From an uncultured Coriobacteriaceae bacterium (GTDB lineage Bacteria; Actinomycetota; Coriobacteriia; Coriobacteriales; Eggerthellaceae), in NCBI GenBank assembly GCA_900539675.1, contig UQDJ01000020.1:1-29021 (forward strand): a DNA stretch of 29,021 nt, in the 5' to 3' direction. The first letter of the stretch is position 1, and every line of letters begins with the position of its first letter. Shown piece by piece: positions 23,964-29,021 of the stretch. The translations under genes were made by a program, and so were the position numbers. A model generated the notes under the pieces. It saw only the letters and a list, made by a program, of their open reading frames with translations, had not been told where the DNA came from and ran no database searches.

Positions 23964-24917
23964 TTAAAACCCCTGCATCAAGTCCAATAAAATAGGTCCT
24001 AAAATAAGCATTAACATGGCAGGCAAAATAAGCCCCCCAACTGGCAAAAGCATTTTAATAGGCGCTTTTGCTACCTTTTCTTCCAACTTTGATTTGCGAA
24101 TTGCCCGTGCTTCTACAGAAAGCGTGCTCAGATTGCCCGCCAAAGAAGTGCCAAATCGCAGCGAACGAATAATGTTTTCTGCCAGCCGGTCAAAGAGCGG
24201 CGAAGCATAGGAAGCTGCCACCTGACGCAAACCAGCCCCTCGCTCTATCAAACCGTGACTCCACTGACCTTGCGCCACTGCAAGTGACCTGCTTAAAGAT
24301 CCAGAAAAATTCATGTGAAACAGTGAAAGCGCCTTATCGAAGGTCATGCCGCTTTTAAGACCCAAAACAACAATTTCAATCATTTGAGAAAGCTGCTTTT
24401 CCGCCACAAATAAGCGGCTTTGGGTTTCTTCTTTTAAGACACGCCGCAGCGCAGTTGCACCCCAAGCGCCTCCGCATAAGGCTCCTATCGCCATGAGCAT
24501 CGATGAGAATATGCATCCAACACCCGCACCAACTAAGCCGCCAAGGCCTACCAGGTAGGCTCGAGTGTATGCACAACCTTCCGGTGTTATTACTTCTTGT
24601 AAACCCGCCTGAGCAACCATCAAGGTAGTGTTGCTGGATCGGGGCAAGAAGAGCAAGCGAAGCATCCGTGAACATTGCGTGTGATCTCTGCTCATACGTA
24701 CCGCAAAAGCTATTACACGCCTTGCCGTACCATGGCATTCAATATCAAGAGATAAAGCATCTAAAAGCGATGTATTCCCTAGCGTGCCCTTAACAAGGTG
24801 TCGTTGCCGTAAGGCTTTCTTGCGCTGATACCAATACGATCCCAAACACACCGCAGAAATAAAGCCCAATGCAATTGCCAACACACAAACAAGGTATTGC
24901 AGCTGATAGCCTTTCAC
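23964..24917 (-). CDS. tadC: Tad secretion membrane protein TadC
   Basis: This 317-residue polytopic membrane protein of the type II secretion F family has an N-terminal membrane helix and a cytosolic domain. It has a pair of helices near 120-155 (VGLGGLVGAGVGCIFSSMLMAIGALCGG), then the F-domain region LFVAEKQLSQMIEIVVLGLKSGMTFDKAL. The C-terminal end is EEKVAKAPIKMLLPVGGLILPAMLMLILGPILLDLM. TadC and TadB form the inner-membrane platform for Flp pilus assembly. It starts with GTG at 24917, directly after the tadB stop (TAA then GTG), with GGAGGTGG upstream, so translation is coupled. Confidence 0.92.
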   Translation of the reverse strand: MKGYQLQYLVCVLAIALGFISAVCLGSYWYQRKKALRQRHLVKGTLGNTSLLDALSLDIECHGTARRVIAFAVRMSRDHTQCSRMLRLLFLPRSSNTTLMVAQAGLQEVITPEGCAYTRAYLVGLGGLVGAGVGCIFSSMLMAIGALCGGAWGATALRRVLKEETQSRLFVAEKQLSQMIEIVVLGLKSGMTFDKALSLFHMNFSGSLSRSLAVAQGQWSHGLIERGAGLRQVAASYASPLFDRLAENIIRSLRFGTSLAGNLSTLSVEARAIRKSKLEEKVAKAPIKMLLPVGGLILPAMLMLILGPILLDLMQGF

Positions 24918-25892
24918 TTAGACCACCTCCACATGAAGCATGCGGCGCACCAAACACACCCCTGCAACCTGCATTCCTAATGCAACCAGCAAAAGAGCAA
25001 CGCCAACAAAGCTTCCAAAGAACGGATTCAAAAAGCCTGGAGAAACAAGCGAAAAGACACCAACCAGTGCAAACGGCATCACGGTCACAATTTGCGCTGA
25101 TAGCTTTGCCTGTGCCGTCTGGGTTTTAAGCGTTCGTTTCAGCTCGATTTCGTCAACAACCGACTGCCTTGTAGCCTCCAATACCTGCTGCATGCTACTA
25201 CCCGTACGGTGTTGGATTTCCAAGGCTGTACCTAAGAACACCAATTCAGGTTCATGAACTTGGCCCTTAAGCACAGCAAGCGCATCAGTTATGCCACCTC
25301 CTGTTTCAAGGACGCCCTCTACTTCACCAAACAAATCTGATAGAGGACCTGTTGTGGACTGCCGCACTTCCCTGATTGTCTGACTTAAGGTGTATCCCAC
25401 TTGAAAGCAAGCCTTCATTGATTGCAGTGCTTCTGGAATAGCCTCTCTCAATTGAATGTGACGCATGTCACATTGACGGGCTGCCCAGGCTCCTGATGCC
25501 AGCACCACACACACCGCCAATGCCGCTCCGCACACCACCGCACCAGACACAAGCCATCCAGCACCACCAACTATGAGCACTAAAGCAGCCACGATTGATC
25601 CGGCCCGCTGAGCATCCGTTGCAAAGCCGACATATCGTGCCGCTTCTCCAAGCCGCATACAATATCGATCAATTGCAGGGATATGACATAAGCCCTCCAT
25701 AAGACGATGGAGACCCGGGATCCCCGTATGCATTAAACGCACCACAATACCTGAGTTGGTGCCCGCCGTACTCGCCACACGTCGCGATCGACCATATTGA
25801 ACAATGGCATGATGAAGTGTGATGAACAGAAGCGTACCGGCAATGCCGGCATTTAAAAGTATGACTAGGATCAAAATATGCTGCGTTTCCAC
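24918..25892 (-). CDS. tadB: Tad secretion membrane protein TadB
   Basis: This 324-residue membrane protein has the type II secretion F domain (LREAIPEALQSMKACFQVGYTLSQTIREV, LSDLFGEVEGVLETGG, DALAVL, LGTALEIQHRTGSSMQQVLE). Hydrophobic segments lie at the N-terminus, near residues 97-135 and at the C-terminus. It pairs with TadC as the assembly platform and contacts the TadA motor. The start is a GTG at 25892 with GGAGGTGG upstream. It overlaps the end of tadA by 22 bp. Confidence 0.93.
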   Translation of the reverse strand: METQHILILVILLNAGIAGTLLFITLHHAIVQYGRSRRVASTAGTNSGIVVRLMHTGIPGLHRLMEGLCHIPAIDRYCMRLGEAARYVGFATDAQRAGSIVAALVLIVGGAGWLVSGAVVCGAALAVCVVLASGAWAARQCDMRHIQLREAIPEALQSMKACFQVGYTLSQTIREVRQSTTGPLSDLFGEVEGVLETGGGITDALAVLKGQVHEPELVFLGTALEIQHRTGSSMQQVLEATRQSVVDEIELKRTLKTQTAQAKLSAQIVTVMPFALVGVFSLVSPGFLNPFFGSFVGVALLLVALGMQVAGVCLVRRMLHVEVV

Positions 25893-27187
25893 TGAGCCAC
25901 CTCCCTCACCGACGCAATCCCCAAGTAAGGCAGATCATCAATCCATCCCGGAAGGCTGTGCCACAAACACCCACCCGTAACCATATCTCGTTCAAAGAGC
26001 ATCTGAACTCTGCACCGTTGTGCCTGTTCATCCCAGGTATATTCCGCCAAGGCGCATACCCCACGTGACCCATCCGGATAGCGCGTTGTTTGCACCACCA
26101 AATCTATTGCTGAAGCAATTTGCGCTTCAATGACTGCAATGGGCAATTCCGCCCCATAGCGCACCATAGTTGCCAAGCGCGATACTGCCTCTTCAGGTGA
26201 ATTTGCATGCAGCGTGGTAAGAGAACCATCATGTCCAGTCGACATCGCCTGCAGCATATCAAGCGCTTCGGCACCGCGGCATTCACCAACCACAATACGA
26301 TCGGGACGCATGCGCAAGGAATTGATAACCAAATCGCGTATAGTGACTTCGCCCGTTCCTTCCGCACTGCGTGGACGAGCTTCAAGACGAATTACATGGG
26401 GGTGCTCGGAAAAACGCAATTCTGCCGAATCTTCGATCGTAATGATGCGCTCAGTAGTAGGAATCACCGCCGACAACGCATTCAAAAGAGTTGTTTTACC
26501 GCTGCCAGTACCGCCCGAAACTGCAATATTGCACCGTCTCAATACCGCCCACTGCAACAAGATTTCTATTGCATCGTCAAAGGATCCAAGTGCTTTCATT
26601 TCATCAAGTGAAAAAGCATGAGCGCGAAACTTACGAATGGTCACCACCGGGCCATCTAGCGCCAATGGTGGAATAATGGCATGAACGCGATGCCCCTGCT
26701 TTAAACGAGCATTGACTGTGGGAGACGATTCATCTATACGACGTCCCAATGGTCCAATAATACGATCGATCAAAGCATATACCTGCTCATCATCATGAAA
26801 AGGATGCTCCGCCCTATAGAGTTTGCCGTCTCGCTCAAAGTAAAGAGCATTTGCACCGTTGACCATTATTTCGGTAATGCTTTCATCTGCCAGCATCTCT
26901 TCTAGCGGACCCAGCCCAAACACATCATCTATATAGCGCTCAATTACTACCTCACTCGAAAGTGGATCTCGCACCAGCCAGGGGCAATCCTTTATTACCT
27001 TTTCGCATGCAACCTTAAGTTCACTTTTTGCTTTACGTGGATTCGTCGCAATAAGACGAGCTATTTGAGCTGCAGGAACAACCGAGTTAATACGTTCTCG
27101 CAGCTCATCTAATACACTCGTTAAAAGCATTTCCTTTTGCGGCTGAATCGTTGTCGTACTTTGAGCAACTCGTCCTAATAGCGACAT
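25871..27187 (-). CDS. tadA: Tad pilus assembly/secretion ATPase TadA (CpaF)
   Basis: TadA is the cytosolic hexameric motor that powers Flp pilus assembly. The 438-residue product has the CpaF N-terminal region, the VNGANALYFERDGKL segment and Walker A GGTGSGKTT (225-233). It also has ITIEDSAELRF, the Walker B-type RIVVGECRGAEALDMLQAM, and the TGHDGSLTTLHANSPEEAVSRL histidine box (317-337). These are the key motifs of the secretion ATPase family. The ATG at 27187 is preceded by a perfect AAGGAGGTGA. cpaE ends 6 bp before it. Confidence 0.97.
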   Translation of the reverse strand: MSLLGRVAQSTTTIQPQKEMLLTSVLDELRERINSVVPAAQIARLIATNPRKAKSELKVACEKVIKDCPWLVRDPLSSEVVIERYIDDVFGLGPLEEMLADESITEIMVNGANALYFERDGKLYRAEHPFHDDEQVYALIDRIIGPLGRRIDESSPTVNARLKQGHRVHAIIPPLALDGPVVTIRKFRAHAFSLDEMKALGSFDDAIEILLQWAVLRRCNIAVSGGTGSGKTTLLNALSAVIPTTERIITIEDSAELRFSEHPHVIRLEARPRSAEGTGEVTIRDLVINSLRMRPDRIVVGECRGAEALDMLQAMSTGHDGSLTTLHANSPEEAVSRLATMVRYGAELPIAVIEAQIASAIDLVVQTTRYPDGSRGVCALAEYTWDEQAQRCRVQMLFERDMVTGGCLWHSLPGWIDDLPYLGIASVREVAQWKRSIF

Positions 27188-27193
27188 GGTTTT

Positions 27194-28915
27194 TCACCTC
27201 CTTTTTCGTCCCAAAAAGATAGATTTACGCTTCGAAGACTGCGCTTTACCCGCTTGCCTTTCGCTATGAGTTGATTCCTGTGCTGCTGGCGCCAAGCTTG
27301 AAAACACCCGATCATACAATTCCTGCATGCTCTGCACGAATGCATTCTTCGTCTTAAACAAATCCTGCGGCAAGCCTGCACCCAACAGTTCACGTACATC
27401 CCGTCCCCCATCTTTAAGCTCTTGAACTGCCGCACCTCGAAGCGCGCATGAAACATCAATAGAAGTCAACAGCGCATGACGTGAACAAAAATTAAGAAGG
27501 AATAAAAATGTCTGTGTTGCAATGCCGCAACGTTCGCACAAGGCAAGAGCATGAGAACAAGCACGCACTGACGAGGGACGCTGATCTATTAAGAACAAGG
27601 TTTGATCAGCAGCTTCAATAATCTGCGCATGATGTTCAGCCCAAAATGCGCCCGTATTTACCACAATGACATCATAGAAATGCTTGAGATAGCCTAAGAG
27701 CTGTGCCATATATCCCATAATGAATTCCGAGTACTCAAGTTGATCCGGAGGCGTTATCACAGCTGGTAATTCTTCTGTAGCAACCATCGCTGAAATACGC
27801 TCTGGTTCTTCAAGAATGTTCACAATACTGGGTGCATCATCAATCCCAAGCAGATAGGCAGCATCCCCAAACTGCAAGTCTGCATCGACCAGAATGGTTT
27901 TCCTTCCCTGTTGATGAGCCATCAAGGCCAAACTTGCAGCAACCGTGCTTTTGCCGGTACCTCCACTGCCACTGACTACTGCCACCACATAAGCTTCTCT
28001 ATCACTTTGAATAGATTTGGGAATTCTTACTGTTATAGGAGTCGCTAGCGCTTCAGCCTCCTGAGTTGCGCTACGCTTTGACGCTATAAAGTTCTCGAAA
28101 CTCTGCGATCTCAAGAGATCCTGCTTGTCTACATGATCTTTGGATTGAGAAAGATCATGCTGGTTTACCTGCTCCTGAGATGTTAAAAGATCGCTTTGGT
28201 GTAGCTGCTCCTGTGGCTTCAATACATTCTGTGATTTCGACATCGAATCTGGGTCTTTACCTGCACCAGATACATTCCCTTGTGAAACTGAAGGAGCTTT
28301 ACCAGTGCGCTTAAGCTGACTGGATGCTTCAAAGACATCGTTTGGTTCGGAGAAAGGCTCTTCTGCACGTAGTGATTCAAAGCGTTTGCCTAATGATTCA
28401 GGGTTCTCATCCTGATTGCTTAGTGCACCCTGGTTCTCTTGGGATAAAGGGTGCGTATCCGCCTCTTGGATCGTCTGGCGTGCCCGCTCTGCACTCTGCG
28501 GCCTTGCACTCTGCTCATGTTTGTGCTGATTAAACAACTTTACAAATTCGTGCTTTGCGCGAATTAACCGAACGCCACATGCATCGCAGCGGCTATTGAC
28601 CGATCCGGTAGCCTGGTAATCAATCAAACTTACATCATCATCTGGATTGTCATGTTTGAGCGCAGCCGCCAAGTTGATCCCATCCATAGAGTCAGATGAA
28701 GCTACCCACACAGTCTTGATATCATGCCGTCGCCCTATAGATTGCCGTGCATCAGCTGCATCAGTAAACAGCGCAAGCCACCTCTGGGCAGAAAGGTTTT
28801 CATCTTCCAATCCCAAAAGGATGGGATAGCGCACCGTGTCACTATCAAGGCATAAGGCAACAACCTTAGAGCTACATGCATCAGAAGATAGGGCTTTATT
28901 ATCTGGAACATTCAT
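27194..28915 (-). CDS. cpaE: Pilus-assembly localisation ATPase CpaE/TadZ with a long repeat linker
   Basis: This 573-residue protein has three parts. Residues 1-125 resemble a receiver-like N-terminal domain and end in a CxxC pair (RCDACGVRLIRAKHEF). A polar Gln/Ser/Asp-rich linker (about 130-295) includes 12-residue repeats such as SQEQVNQHDLSQ and SKDHVDKQDLLR. From about residue 300 comes a ParA/MinD-type ATPase with P-loop SGGTGKST, ILVDADLQFGDAAYLLG and VIVVNTGAFWAEH. It ends with a basic tail. TadZ/CpaE proteins place the pilus machine at a cell pole. The ATG at 28915 overlaps the preceding stop (ATGA). The linker is much longer than usual. Confidence 0.9.
   Translation of the reverse strand: MNVPDNKALSSDACSSKVVALCLDSDTVRYPILLGLEDENLSAQRWLALFTDAADARQSIGRRHDIKTVWVASSDSMDGINLAAALKHDNPDDDVSLIDYQATGSVNSRCDACGVRLIRAKHEFVKLFNQHKHEQSARPQSAERARQTIQEADTHPLSQENQGALSNQDENPESLGKRFESLRAEEPFSEPNDVFEASSQLKRTGKAPSVSQGNVSGAGKDPDSMSKSQNVLKPQEQLHQSDLLTSQEQVNQHDLSQSKDHVDKQDLLRSQSFENFIASKRSATQEAEALATPITVRIPKSIQSDREAYVVAVVSGSGGTGKSTVAASLALMAHQQGRKTILVDADLQFGDAAYLLGIDDAPSIVNILEEPERISAMVATEELPAVITPPDQLEYSEFIMGYMAQLLGYLKHFYDVIVVNTGAFWAEHHAQIIEAADQTLFLIDQRPSSVRACSHALALCERCGIATQTFLFLLNFCSRHALLTSIDVSCALRGAAVQELKDGGRDVRELLGAGLPQDLFKTKNAFVQSMQELYDRVFSSLAPAAQESTHSERQAGKAQSSKRKSIFLGRKRR
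28090..28215 (-). repeat. 36-bp repeats in the cpaE linker
   Basis: About three degenerate 12-codon units of type SQEQVxQxDLLx lie in tandem in the linker (KPQEQLHQSDLLT, SQEQVNQHDLSQ, SKDHVDKQDLLR). They keep the reading frame. Confidence 0.65.
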
Positions 28916-29021
28916 TGCGTTTCACCTTCATGATTAGAGCTTGTATCTGTCTTTGCGCCGGTTGCCGGAAGTGTGAAATAAATCTCTGTAGATTGGGATG
29001 CTTGTACAAATTCCTGAGATT
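28912..29021 (-). CDS. C-terminal end of an upstream Tad gene, probably cpaB/rcpC (partial)
   Basis: The window edge cuts a minus-strand frame whose last 35 codons are visible, reading FVQASQSTEIYFTLPATG and then a polar tail ending HEGETQ, with stop TGA at 28914-28912. It overlaps the cpaE ATG as ATGA, so it is the preceding gene of the operon. CpaB/RcpC usually occupies this position in Tad clusters and ends in a beta-strand plus a polar tail. The identification rests on position, since too little sequence is present for a motif. Confidence 0.55.
   Translation of the reverse strand, partial: SQEFVQASQSTEIYFTLPATGAKTDTSSNHEGETQ

Overview
The window looks like chromosomal DNA of an anaerobic actinobacterium of the class Coriobacteriia. 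This is inferred from moderate G+C, a fused SecD-SecF, a Flp/Tad pilus cluster without an outer-membrane secretin, and a feoA-feoA-feoB iron cluster with a FeoB-associated Cys-rich protein. An Eggerthellaceae relative such as Cryptobacterium is plausible, but the genus cannot be fixed from the sequence alone. No rRNA, tRNA, insertion sequence, prophage or CRISPR array was seen.

Layout. Positions 1-5900 (mostly minus strand) hold a DUF1292 protein, a fused secDF, tgt and a HAD phosphatase. Positions 5911-8698 (plus) hold a QueH-QueA fusion and a NYN-nuclease-like protein with a C-terminal OST-HTH/LOTUS-like domain. With Tgt on the other strand, the window covers the last three steps of queuosine formation in tRNA. 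Positions 8809-12885 (minus) form a ferrous-iron uptake block: two FeoA proteins, FeoB and a Cys-rich partner. It is read from a near-consensus promoter with a DtxR-type palindrome just downstream. Positions 13112-15932 (minus) carry ruvC-ruvA-ruvB, preceded by a LexA/SOS-like box, and a small DUF6483-like gene. Positions 16083-18165 hold a short DtxR-family metalloregulator divergent from threonine synthase (thrC).

Positions 18191-29021 (minus) are one tightly packed Tad (tight adherence, type IVb pilus) operon, read from high to low coordinates. The order is the end of a probable cpaB, then cpaE/tadZ, tadA, tadB, tadC, flp, a second Flp-like prepilin, a TadE-like pseudopilin, a 765-residue TadG-like protein with a CxxC...CxxC motif, a second TadE-like pseudopilin, an unknown secreted protein, a DUF192 protein and an unknown zinc-ribbon protein. 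Many junctions are ATGA overlaps, which indicates coupled translation. The prepilin peptidase (TadV) is not in the window.

A recurring peculiarity is short tandem repeats at gene ends, in linkers and in intergenic gaps. Examples are a 20-bp repeat array at 12941-13100, a 36-bp array that copies the 3' end of feoB (9241-9440), pentapeptide arrays in the flp leader and the zinc-ribbon gene, and 12-residue repeats in the CpaE linker. The most distinctive protein features are the QueH-QueA fusion, a duplicated extracellular insert in FeoB, and the unusual Tad accessory proteins.
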